Origin: an uncultured Aquimarina sp.
GTDB lineage: Bacteria > Bacteroidota > Bacteroidia > Flavobacteriales > Flavobacteriaceae
Direction: 5' to 3'
Assembly: GCA_947500845.1 (NCBI GenBank)
Contig: CANMTP010000016.1
Coordinates: 28,368 to 92,367, forward strand
DNA: 64,000 nt
Position 1 is the first letter of the stretch; each line of letters starts with the position of its first letter. Positions 9,657 to 16,947 of the stretch are shown piece by piece. The notes beneath the pieces were generated by a model. That model was not told where the DNA came from. It saw only the letters and a list, made by a program, of their open reading frames with translations, and ran no database searches. The translations under genes and the position numbers were made by a program.

Positions 9657-10074
9657 CATAGAAAAATTACTAGAAAAGTATTTCGAAGGCGAAACGACCA
9701 TTTCTGAAGAAAAAAAGTTAAAGGTTTATTTTACCAGAGAAACTGTGCCGTCACATCTTGAGAGATACATAGATCTGTTTCAGTATTTTTCTAAAGAAAG
9801 CAACATTACTGCTACCAAGGATCTAAAATTGAAGACAAGTAAAACATTCAGATATTCCTGGATTGGTTTTGCAGCATCAGTAGCGTTGATTGCCGGTATA
9901 TTTTTAACAAAAACTACACCGTCTGATCCTGTTGATACTTACGAAGATCCCGAAATAGCATTACAGGAGACCAAAAAAATCCTCAATATGGTTTCGCAAT
10001 ATATGAATGAGGGAAAACAAGGGTTAGTGTACCTTAATGAATTTGAAAACACTAAAAATAAGTTTATAAAGTGA
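9643..10074 (+). CDS. Small membrane protein, likely anti-sigma factor for the adjacent ECF sigma
   Basis: 143 aa. The N-terminal cytosolic part has the layout seen in Bacteroidota anti-sigma-like proteins (NIEKLLEKYFEGETTISEEKKLKVYF). One transmembrane helix lies at about 70-88 (YSWIGFAASVALIAGIFL), and a short outer segment follows. It lacks a zinc-binding HxxxCxxC. Its start lies inside the sigma gene (14-base overlap), so translation is coupled. Anti-sigma activity is inferred from position and topology. Confidence 0.75.
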   Translation: MELSNIEKLLEKYFEGETTISEEKKLKVYFTRETVPSHLERYIDLFQYFSKESNITATKDLKLKTSKTFRYSWIGFAASVALIAGIFLTKTTPSDPVDTYEDPEIALQETKKILNMVSQYMNEGKQGLVYLNEFENTKNKFIK

Positions 10075-10119
10075 AAATTAATTAACGCTGATTATAGCGA
10101 GACTTAAAATTATGTAATT

Positions 10120-10659
10120 ATGAAAAAGTTAGCAATTGTATTACTACTGGCTGTTTTACCATATGTGTCTAATGCACAAAGTTATTTTGATAAATATGAA
10201 AACATGAATGATGTTACCTCTATGGTCATCACTAATAAAATGTTTAAGCTATTAAGCAAAATGGATTTTGAAAGTACTGATGCAGAAACGCAAGAATATC
10301 TTAATCTGGTAGAAAATATTAATAATATAAAAGTATTTGTTACCGAAGATAAAGATGTGGCTCAAAAAATGAAAGGAGATGTTGATCAATATCTGAAAAA
10401 GTCATCTCTAGATGAATTAATGCGAATTAAAAGTGATGATGGTGAGAATATTAAGTTTTATGTAAAACCGGGAAAAGATGAGGATCATGTACAAGAGTTA
10501 TTTATGTACCTGGTAGGGAATGATTCTAATGAAGGAAAACCTGAAACGGTAATACTTACTATAACAGGTAATATAGATTTAAAGCAAGTATCAAAACTGG
10601 CAAATGATCTTAATATCCCAGGAGGAAAAGAACTTAAAAACGTAAAGAAAAGAAATTAG
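10120..10659 (+). CDS. DUF4252 family secreted protein
   Basis: 179 aa with a Sec signal peptide (about 1-19, ending SNAQ) and the DUF4252 layout: SYFDKYENMNDVTSMVITNKMFKLL near the N-terminus and VILTITGNIDLKQVSKLAN near the C-terminus. The function of this family is unknown; members are often encoded next to ECF sigma/anti-sigma pairs in Bacteroidota, as here. It starts 46 bases after the anti-sigma-like gene and is probably part of the same transcript. Confidence 0.85.
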   Translation: MKKLAIVLLLAVLPYVSNAQSYFDKYENMNDVTSMVITNKMFKLLSKMDFESTDAETQEYLNLVENINNIKVFVTEDKDVAQKMKGDVDQYLKKSSLDELMRIKSDDGENIKFYVKPGKDEDHVQELFMYLVGNDSNEGKPETVILTITGNIDLKQVSKLANDLNIPGGKELKNVKKRN

Positions 10660-10698
10660 TACCCACCTCAGGCGGGCAAGCATTTTATATTATAAAGA

Positions 10699-10742
10699 AT
10701 CAAACTTCTTTTGGCCTGAAGGATTAAAAGAAGTTTGGTTTA
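10699..10742 (+). terminator. Hairpin between the two DUF4252 genes
   Basis: Perfect arms CAAACTTCTTTT (10701-10712) and AAAAGAAGTTTG (10726-10737) with a 13-base loop. The T tract is weak, so it may act as a partial terminator or RNA-processing stem within the operon. A second short stem (ATCCTGAA/TTCGGGAT, 10768-10786) follows. Confidence 0.5.
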
Positions 10743-10803
10743 AACGTCGATCAAAAACAATAAAGCAATCCTGAAGTATTCGGGATCAAAAAATCAATCA
10801 AAA

Positions 10804-11346
10804 ATGAAAAATATAGTTAAAATATTAGGTTTGGCAAGTGTATTGCTTTTTATGAGTTGTAATAATAATGCATCATTGCAACAATATTTTGTTGATCATC
10901 AGGGTGATGTGGATTTCATAGCAGTAGATGTGCCTTCGAGTCTTTTGGACAAAGAAACGGTAGCACTAAATGCTGAAGAGAAAGAGGCACTAGAAAGTAT
11001 TAAAAAAGTAAATTTTCTCGCCTTACCGTTAAGCGAAAAAAATAAAGTACGTTATAAAAAGGAAAGTGCTGATATTAATAAAATTCTAAGCTCTAATAAG
11101 TATGCAACATTAATGAAATTTGGATCTAACGGAACCAATGCAGTGTTGAAATATACGGGCGATGATGACGATATCGATGAAGTTATTGTTTTTGCAACAG
11201 ACGATAAGAAAGGTTTAGCATTAATACGTGTATTGGGTGATAATATGAGACCCGAGAAAATGGCTAAACTGGCAAGATCGGTAGAAAAAGGTAAAATTGA
11301 CCTGGAAGCTTTTAAAAGAATAGGTGAAACTATAGATATAGATTAA
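10804..11346 (+). CDS. DUF4252 family lipoprotein
   Basis: 180 aa lipoprotein with lipobox LFMSC (Cys19). It is a divergent paralogue of the preceding DUF4252 protein with the same overall length, an internal helical region (AEEKEALESIKKVNF) and a C-terminal ALIRVLGDNMRPEKMAKLA strand-helix unit. One copy is soluble and secreted and the other is membrane-anchored, which suggests two compartments for related functions. It is the last gene of the ECF sigma cluster, ended by a strong convergent terminator. Confidence 0.82.
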   Translation: MKNIVKILGLASVLLFMSCNNNASLQQYFVDHQGDVDFIAVDVPSSLLDKETVALNAEEKEALESIKKVNFLALPLSEKNKVRYKKESADINKILSSNKYATLMKFGSNGTNAVLKYTGDDDDIDEVIVFATDDKKGLALIRVLGDNMRPEKMAKLARSVEKGKIDLEAFKRIGETIDID

Positions 11347-11363
11347 TCACCGTTGTATAAAAT

Positions 11364-11398
11364 AAAAAAGCGCAGATATTTCTATCTGCGCTTTTTTA
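11364..11398. terminator. Bidirectional terminator, DUF4252 lipoprotein / purB
   Basis: A 15 bp stem with arms AAAAAAGCGCAGATA and TATCTGCGCTTTTTT gives an A-run on one side and a T-run on the other, so it can end both convergent transcripts. Confidence 0.88.
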
Positions 11399-11417
11399 AT
11401 ATTATAGATTCTGTATT

Positions 11418-12761
11418 CTATATCCCTGTATAATTAGATGGAGTAATCTGTTTCAATTCAGTTTTGATAGCTTCAGAAATCTCTAGGGTTTCAATAAAGT
11501 TAGCAATACTTTTCTGGTTAATGGTTGAATTCGTTCTGGTGAGGCCTTTAAGCGCTTCATATGGATTGGGATATCCTTCTCTACGTAAAATCGTTTGAAT
11601 AGCTTCGGCTACTACTGCCCAGTTATTTTCGAGATCTTCAGCAAACTTATCTTCATTCAACAATAGTTTGTTTAGACCCTTCAATGTAGCTTGAAAAGCA
11701 ATCAGAGTATGCCCAAAAGGCACTCCAATATTTCTAAGAACCGTACTATCAGTAAGATCTCGTTGTAATCTACTTACTGGTAATTTTGCAGACAGATGTT
11801 CAAATAATGAATTTGCGATACCAAGGTTACCTTCACTATTCTCAAAATCTATAGGGTTTACTTTGTGAGGCATGGCAGAAGAGCCTACTTCTCCTTTTTT
11901 GATTTTCTGTTTAAAGTAATCCATTGACACATAGGTCCAAACATCACGATCCAAATCTAATAAAATAGTATTGATACGTTTTAAACCGTCAAAGAGAGCC
12001 GCCATGTGATCATAATGCTCGATTTGTGTTGTTGGAAAGGAATGGTGTAAGCCAAGTCTTTCCTGTACGAAATGAGTTCCGAAGGCTTTCCAGTCAATAT
12101 TTGGGTAAGCGACTTGATGTGCGTTATAGTTTCCGGTGGCACCGCCAAATTTTGCTGCGCTTGGGATATCTTTAAGCTGATCAAATTGTGCTTCGAGCCT
12201 GGTAACATATACCTGAAATTCTTTTCCCAATCGGGTAGGTGAGGCAGGTTGGCCATGAGTTCGAGCTAACATGGGTACCTCTGCCCAATCCTCAACCAAA
12301 GACTTAAGTTTTTCTAAAAGCTCGATATAATGTGGTATGTAGACATCGCTTATTGCTTCTTTAATACTTAAAGGTATTGCGGTATTATTGATATCCTGAG
12401 AGGTAAGTCCAAAATGGATAAACTCCTTGTATTCTTGCAGGCCAAGCTGATCAAATTTTTCTTTTATAAAGTATTCTACTGCTTTGACATCGTGGTTGGT
12501 TACCTTTTCTATATCTTTAATCGCCAGAGCGTCCTCACTCGAAAAGTCAGTATAAATTTTCCTAAGGTTTTCAAATAAAGATGGATCAATATTTTGCAAT
12601 TGTGGTAGCGGAATCTCACATAAAGCAATAAAATACTCGATTTCTACTAATACGCGGTACTTGATTAAGGCTTCTTCGCTAAAATATAAGCTTAGCGATT
12701 GAGTTTTTGAGGCGTAACGACCATCAATAGGAGAGATAGCTTTCAAAGGAAATAATGACAT
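11418..12761 (-). CDS. purB: Adenylosuccinate lyase
   Basis: 447 aa, normal length. It catalyses two purine steps: SAICAR to AICAR plus fumarate, and adenylosuccinate to AMP plus fumarate. The fumarase/aspartase superfamily signature SSAMPHKVNPIDFENSEGN is present, as are the catalytic-His region ARTHGQPASPTRLGKEF and HFGLTSQDINNTA. A TATCTTTG box on the minus strand (12784-12791) lies 23 bases upstream of the start and fits its own promoter despite the upstream gene on the same strand. Confidence 0.97.
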   Translation of the reverse strand: MSLFPLKAISPIDGRYASKTQSLSLYFSEEALIKYRVLVEIEYFIALCEIPLPQLQNIDPSLFENLRKIYTDFSSEDALAIKDIEKVTNHDVKAVEYFIKEKFDQLGLQEYKEFIHFGLTSQDINNTAIPLSIKEAISDVYIPHYIELLEKLKSLVEDWAEVPMLARTHGQPASPTRLGKEFQVYVTRLEAQFDQLKDIPSAAKFGGATGNYNAHQVAYPNIDWKAFGTHFVQERLGLHHSFPTTQIEHYDHMAALFDGLKRINTILLDLDRDVWTYVSMDYFKQKIKKGEVGSSAMPHKVNPIDFENSEGNLGIANSLFEHLSAKLPVSRLQRDLTDSTVLRNIGVPFGHTLIAFQATLKGLNKLLLNEDKFAEDLENNWAVVAEAIQTILRREGYPNPYEALKGLTRTNSTINQKSIANFIETLEISEAIKTELKQITPSNYTGI

Positions 12762-12783
12762 GATTTTCTTTTTTTTGAAGCTG

Positions 12784-12791
12784 CAAAGATA
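12784..12791 (-). promoter_or_regulatory. Candidate -7 box for purB
   Basis: TATCTTTG on the minus strand matches TAnnTTTG and would start transcription about 15-20 bases before the purB ATG. A -33 TTG is not evident. Confidence 0.45.
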
Positions 12792-12885
12792 GGGGATAAG
12801 TTTTTATTAATGATTTTTTAGAGTTTCAAAATTTCAGGGTTTAAAACTCTTGGAGACACATCTTTGATTTGCCATGTTTGTCATG

Positions 12886-12925
12886 GTATTCAGTATTCAG
12901 TTGACAACTCATACCTCATACCTCA
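12886..12925. repeat. Two adjacent heptamer tandem repeats
   Basis: GTATTCA is repeated twice from 12886 and CTCATAC twice plus a partial third from 12908, in the 180-base gap between the HEAT-like gene and purB. They belong to a pattern of 7-base tandem repeats in several gaps of this window. Confidence 0.7.
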
Positions 12926-12941
12926 AATCTCACCACAGATA

Positions 12942-13502
12942 CTAGCCAAGTTTTTCCAATATCATTCTGGATCTGGCCTTATACGCCGCACTTCCCAAAT
13001 TATAGTTGTTTTCAAGAATGATTTTGAGTTCTGGGTGAACCCAATCAAATTCGGTACCCAGCAAATAGAGTGTAGTCATAGAATATGCCTGTGGAGCGAC
13101 TTTTTGATCGGTAATGAGCCAGTCAAAGCAGATTTCGGTAATTTTTTCACGATGTGTTTGGGTTAGATACTTATTCACTTCGTTAGATTTCTTCTGATAA
13201 TATGTAATAATTAGACATTCAAAAATTTTTGCCATAGGTCGTACCGAAGGGTGCTGATATACCTTTGAGGTAATACTGATAATTTGATCAAGATACGGGA
13301 GTATAGCCGTAAGATTCTTCTTGCACAAGTACTCAAGTGCCCATGAGGCCTTGCAAGAAATCTCATCATCTACTTTTTCACAAATACTTAACAACTCTGG
13401 TAACGATTCTGGATTGTTAAGAATAAGATTTGCAAAATAATTTCTTTTTTCACGAGAATGATCGACAGTATTTAAAATATCTACTAAAGCTGACATATGC
13501 AC
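12942..13502 (-). CDS. HEAT-like alpha-helical protein, conserved hypothetical
   Basis: 186 aa, all-helical, no signal peptide or membrane segment. Repeated helical pairs (ESLPELLSICEKV, CKASWALEYLCKKN, TAILPYLDQIISI) suggest HEAT or Armadillo-like packing. Its place directly upstream of purB on the same strand recalls flavobacterial genomes where such a protein neighbours adenylosuccinate lyase, but no enzymatic residue was seen. The start may be the ATG at 13502 or the one two codons later. Confidence 0.75.
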   Translation of the reverse strand: MHMSALVDILNTVDHSREKRNYFANLILNNPESLPELLSICEKVDDEISCKASWALEYLCKKNLTAILPYLDQIISITSKVYQHPSVRPMAKIFECLIITYYQKKSNEVNKYLTQTHREKITEICFDWLITDQKVAPQAYSMTTLYLLGTEFDWVHPELKIILENNYNLGSAAYKARSRMILEKLG

Positions 13503-13729
13503 TTCATGTATGGTTGTATTGCATATAAAAATAATCGAAAAAGAAAGAATTCTAGCAATACCAGTAGATATTTCAACAATGATTTACGTAAAGTATAGGT
13601 ATTCAATCCGTCTTCTTTTAGCATTGCAAATGGCATTTTATTGATAATAATTACTTGTTAAAACCGTTATCTCTTCTGTAACAGATAATTATAATCGTCT
13701 TTAATCACTTTAACTAAATAACACACGTC

Positions 13730-14266
13730 ATGCTTACTAAGATTAAAAACATTTTCATTGTTCTAATATTGGTCTTAATCATCACCCAGTTTTTGAGACC
13801 TGAAAAAAATGAAGCTAGTTATGATAGTATTGCTAGTTTTGAAGAAGCCACCAGCTTACCGGCTGAAGTTAAAACCGTACTGCAAAACAATTGTTACGAT
13901 TGCCATAGTAATATAACCCGATATCCCTGGTTTATGGAGGTTAGCCCCATAACACATTATATGGCCTATCAAATAGAAGAGGGTAAAGAACATTTTAATG
14001 TATCTACCTGGGATACCTATACTGATAAGCAAAAGGATCGAAAGTTAACAGAATTAATCGAAGAAATAGAATATAAAAAGATGCCATTAAAGCCTTACAC
14101 CTGGATGCATGGTGAGTTATCTGGAGCAGATGGCAAAAAATTGATTGCCTGGGCTAAGGAGACCCGGGAAAAGGTAAAAACCCGTAAGTCTGATTCTTTG
14201 AATACTCAAAAAATCGATTCGACTGTAATAGATAGTACAATAAGCAAAGTATCACTTGTTTATTAA
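13730..14266 (+). CDS. Haem-binding domain (c-type cytochrome-like) membrane protein
   Basis: 178 aa. An uncleaved N-terminal hydrophobic helix (residues 6-22) anchors a periplasmic domain with one haem c motif, NNCYDCHSN, followed by RYPWFMEVSPI. A KKMPLKPYTWMH segment supplies the likely distal Met ligand. This matches the Bacteroidota haem-binding domain family (PF14376 type). The C-terminal 20 residues are Ser/Thr/Asp-rich. It likely takes part in electron transfer or redox sensing. Its 3' end overlaps the convergent sirtuin gene by 15 bases. Confidence 0.85.
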   Translation: MLTKIKNIFIVLILVLIITQFLRPEKNEASYDSIASFEEATSLPAEVKTVLQNNCYDCHSNITRYPWFMEVSPITHYMAYQIEEGKEHFNVSTWDTYTDKQKDRKLTELIEEIEYKKMPLKPYTWMHGELSGADGKKLIAWAKETREKVKTRKSDSLNTQKIDSTVIDSTISKVSLVY

Positions 14267-14932
14267 TTCTTTCACAACTTTGGGAACACCCACTGTTGCC
14301 TTTTCGGCTATAATAGTAAGATGTTGGGTTGGTGAAATAGCAGGATTCGGATCAATAAAATAGATAGGAATCTGTCGCCTTGTATATTGCAAGAGGCCAG
14401 CTGCGGGATATACCTGCATCGAGGTTCCTATAATCAGTAGGATATCGGCTTGTTCTGTAATATTAATTGCCATGTCCATCATGGGTACCATTTCTCCAAA
14501 CCATACAATATGGGGGCGTAATTGCGAATTATGTTCACAAAAATCACCAAGATTAAGATCTTGCTTCCAATCTAATATAAGATTTTCATCAAACTGACTA
14601 CGCACCTTTAAAAGTTCCCCGTGCAAATGAATTACAGATGAGCTGCCAGCTCTTTCGTGCAGGTCATCAATATTTTGAGTCACAATGGTTACATCGTATT
14701 TCTCTTCTAGTGTTACAAGAGAAAAATGTCCTTTATTTGGAGACACTGTTAATAATTGCCGACGTCTTTGGTTGTAAAAGTCAATTACCATTTGTGGATT
14801 GTTTTTCCATCCCATAGGCGAGGCGACCTCGGTTACATCGTGTCCTTCCCACAGTCCATCGGCATCTCTAAAAGTTTTAATACCACTTTCTGCACTAATA
14901 CCTGCTCCTGTAAGTACGACAATTTTTTTCAT
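14252..14932 (-). CDS. cobB: NAD-dependent protein deacylase (sirtuin, CobB type)
   Basis: 226 aa sirtuin that removes acyl groups from lysines using NAD. The NAD site GAGISAESGIKTFRD (9-23), TQNIDDLHERAG (85-96) and catalytic His in HLHGEL (H104) are intact. Tyr53 and Arg56 in FYNQRRRQL match the pair that favours succinyl- and malonyl-lysine in SIRT5/CobB-type enzymes. The zinc-ribbon segment (about 108-140) has a single Cys instead of four, so structural zinc appears lost. The NAD-binding C-terminal GTSMQVYPAA is present. Confidence 0.93.
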   Translation of the reverse strand: MKKIVVLTGAGISAESGIKTFRDADGLWEGHDVTEVASPMGWKNNPQMVIDFYNQRRRQLLTVSPNKGHFSLVTLEEKYDVTIVTQNIDDLHERAGSSSVIHLHGELLKVRSQFDENLILDWKQDLNLGDFCEHNSQLRPHIVWFGEMVPMMDMAINITEQADILLIIGTSMQVYPAAGLLQYTRRQIPIYFIDPNPAISPTQHLTIIAEKATVGVPKVVKELINK

Positions 14933-14962
14933 AGATATAAAGCTCTTAGCAATTTGTTTTAA

Positions 14963-15302
14963 AGCTATTTAAAATAGTTGAATTGTATACGCTAAAGCTG
15001 GATAGATTTTTTATAATTCTTACCTATTTTTATAATTTTTTGACGGTTTAAGAATTTTTAACATTTTTTAACAGGGCTACATACTTAAAAATGGAGGAAT
15101 GCGTTCTAGATTGGCTATAGCTCTTATATCGATGAATAGCGCAAGTTTACCGATGAAGTGTAAATCGTAATCGTTTGATTTGAAGATAGTTCCGTAGTAT
15201 TATTACGGTATTACCGTATTTGCAAAAGCGTTAAAAAGCCTATCTTGTAAGTAGAATTTTACAATGTTTAAGTGCCAACACTAACTAATTAATCGATACC
15301 CT
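14963..15302. promoter_or_regulatory. 340-base control region of the LytTR gene with a perfect 15 bp palindrome
   Basis: No open frame. The outstanding element is TACGGTATTACCGTA at 15204-15218, two 7-base arms around one T, followed by TTTG. It lies about 85 bases before the LytTR start and could be an operator for that regulator or for another factor. The long untranslated distance suggests regulation at the transcript level too, but no known RNA motif was recognised. Confidence 0.5.
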
Positions 15303-16040
15303 ATGAAATATCCTTACGTAATTATTGATCATGACCCGAAAAATGCAGATGCTATTCAAATTGCATTAGAAGGTCAAACGGACTTTATCTGCACGGGAAT
15401 TGCAAAAGATGAGCAAACGGCATTGGATTTAATTTTAGAAAGGAAGCCCCGATTAGTTTTTTTAGAACCCGAAGTCCCTGGAGTACATTGTGCCAAAACA
15501 CAGTATACTTTAATTACAGAATTGGCAAAATACATGTCCAGATTACCAGAATTTGTAGTGATTACAAAAACTACAGAATATGCTATAGAGGGAATACGCA
15601 ACAGGATACTGGATTACATTTTAAAACCAATGGGTAAAAGTCAGATTTTACGAACATTAATGCGGTTTGAGAAAGATTTTAACGAGGTAGCAGATAACAC
15701 ACTTTGTTTTAAATCTTATGGCGATTATCGCTTTGTGGATGTCGAAGAAGTACTCTACTTAAAAGCAGATAACAACACTACTGATTTTATTATGAGCAAT
15801 GGTAATAAAGTAGAAGCTTTTAAGACTCTTAAGCATTTCCAAAATTTATTGCCAGACCATTTTGTGCGAATTCACAATAGTTACATTATCAATACTCATT
15901 ATGTCTCGAGGATCCATTTTGGCAAGGCCAAATGTGCTATTAAAAATACCAACGATATGATTCCTTTTTCAAAATCGTACAAGAATACTGTAGAAGAGAT
16001 TAAAGATAATCTGGCCAAAAAAAGCCTGATCCATATTTAG
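15303..16040 (+). CDS. LytTR-family response regulator with Glu at the phosphoacceptor position
   Basis: 245 aa. Receiver domain at 1-125: acidic pocket D9/D11 (IIDHDP), conserved Thr in VITKT and Lys in DYILKPM. The phosphoacceptor site reads LVFLEPEVPG, with E55 where Asp is expected. A LytTR DNA-binding domain occupies 140-240 (VEEVLYLKADNNTTDFI, FVRIHNSYIIN). A Glu there often mimics the phosphorylated state, so the protein may be constitutively active or kinase-independent. It heads the signalling cluster with two small lipoproteins, a TPR kinase and a second regulator, but a terminator follows it. Confidence 0.92.
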   Translation: MKYPYVIIDHDPKNADAIQIALEGQTDFICTGIAKDEQTALDLILERKPRLVFLEPEVPGVHCAKTQYTLITELAKYMSRLPEFVVITKTTEYAIEGIRNRILDYILKPMGKSQILRTLMRFEKDFNEVADNTLCFKSYGDYRFVDVEEVLYLKADNNTTDFIMSNGNKVEAFKTLKHFQNLLPDHFVRIHNSYIINTHYVSRIHFGKAKCAIKNTNDMIPFSKSYKNTVEEIKDNLAKKSLIHI

Positions 16041-16065
16041 TTGTACAAAACATTTTTTAGATAGT

Positions 16066-16099
16066 AACCGATAGATCGTATGATTTATCGGTTTTTTTA
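16066..16099 (+). terminator. Terminator after the LytTR gene
   Basis: AACCGATA (16066-16073) and TATCGGTT (16086-16093) form the stem, followed by a T-run, 26 bases past the stop codon. Confidence 0.8.
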
Positions 16100-16435
16100 T
16101 TGAATAAACTTGTTGATTCATACAAGTGAAAATCGTACGCTAATTCCTACAATAAAAATAGGTTATTTTGAAATCCATCTAAGTACCCGTACAATCGGTC
16201 TATTTACCCTTAAAAAGGGTCAATTCACTAAAGAGACCTTTATTTATTGGGCGCGCGCGAGGTTTAGACCTACATTTGTAGTGTACAAAAGGAGAAATAG
16301 TCAATTTATAATCAACTTTTTTCCTACAAAATCGTGAGCGCAACGATTACCTAAAGTAAGAAAAACGAATATATTAATTTACCCCACAAGGATCTTTATT
16401 GGTCTTTGAATGAAAACAAAAAACTAAGAGAACAT
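16100..16435. other. Gap between the LytTR gene and the peptide genes
   Basis: No credible gene; a 75-codon frame here has only a TTG start and a protein without recognisable features. It contains a short hairpin ACCCTT-AAA-AAGGGT (16206-16220), a GC-alternating stretch near 16250, and the promoter described separately. The roughly 150-base leader between that promoter and the first peptide gene is unexplained. Confidence 0.5.
16247..16278 (+). promoter_or_regulatory. Promoter for the twin-peptide cluster
   Basis: TTG at 16247-16249, a 21-base spacer, and TACATTTG at 16271-16278 match the Bacteroidota housekeeping promoter (TTG, 17-23 bases, TAnnTTTG). It implies a leader of about 150 bases before the first small lipoprotein gene. 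Confidence 0.6.
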
Positions 16436-16594
16436 ATGAAAACATTTAAGACTTTATTTGCAGTATTATTTTTAAGCACATTTTTTATCGCTTGTGAAGC
16501 GGATTCAGTAAATGAAGAGGTTGGATTAGAATTAGAAGATATAGATACTTTTGGAACAGAAGATGATATTCAAGAGGTAGAACCAGGTGCTTAA
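16436..16594 (+). CDS. Small lipoprotein peptide A (52 aa)
   Basis: MKTFKTLFAVLF... is a signal peptide with lipobox FFIAC (Cys20), leaving a mature acidic peptide of about 33 residues rich in Glu and Asp and ending in EVEPGA. A longer frame starts with TTG at 16406, but the ATG at 16436 begins directly at the signal peptide. It is clearly paralogous to the next gene (shared M-K-KTLF, FIACE-DSV-E--G, ED--QE, PG). No known family was recognised. It lies upstream of a TPR histidine kinase and may be its ligand, regulator or target. Confidence 0.78.
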   Translation: MKTFKTLFAVLFLSTFFIACEADSVNEEVGLELEDIDTFGTEDDIQEVEPGA

Positions 16595-16647
16595 TAAAGA
16601 GAAATAAATCAGAATACTACGTTTAATTACTAATTAAAAGACAATTT

Positions 16648-16809
16648 ATGAAAAATATAAAGACTTTATTTTCAATAATATTTTTTACCGTAATGTTTAT
16701 AGCTTGTGAAACTGACTCAGTAGATGAACAGTTGGGTTTTGATGAAACTGAAGAATCCCTATATTCTGTTGAGGATGATTCCCAAGAAATACCTCCCGGG
16801 CAAGACTAA
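16648..16809 (+). CDS. Small lipoprotein peptide B (53 aa), paralogue of peptide A
   Basis: A 53-codon gene from the ATG at 16648 to the TAA at 16807. Signal peptide MKNIKTLFSIIF..., lipobox MFIAC (Cys20), then an acidic mature part ETDSVDEQLGF and a C-terminus EIPPGQD. It aligns with peptide A over its whole length, with identity in the signal, the CE-DSV motif, the ED--QE block and the PG near the end, while the middle differs. The retention of fixed positions at both ends argues for real coding. Function unknown. Confidence 0.78.
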   Translation: MKNIKTLFSIIFFTVMFIACETDSVDEQLGFDETEESLYSVEDDSQEIPPGQD

Positions 16810-16877
16810 AAAGATTTTTAAGAGCTTTTTAGGTTCTATGAAATAACGAATATCTAAGGAAAGATAAAATTTAAAGA

Positions 16878-16910
16878 AAACTCTAAATATCTGTTTGGAG
16901 TTTTTTTTAA
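16878..16910 (+). terminator. Terminator between the peptide genes and the kinase
   Basis: A stem formed by AAACTC and GAGTTT with a 14-base loop is followed by a run of eight or more T. It would let the peptides be expressed in excess over the kinase, with read-through setting kinase levels. Confidence 0.7.
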
Positions 16911-16947
16911 AGAGCAAATTAAGTAATTTAAAGTCTTAATTAATTTT

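Noticed and set aside
16110..16337. 75-codon open frame after the LytTR terminator
   Set aside because: It has a TTG start, no recognisable protein features, and overlaps the hairpin and promoter of the peptide cluster.
16406..16435. Longer N-terminus for small lipoprotein A using TTG
   Set aside because: The extra ten residues are charged and precede a complete signal peptide that starts at the ATG at 16436; the paralogous peptide B has no such extension.
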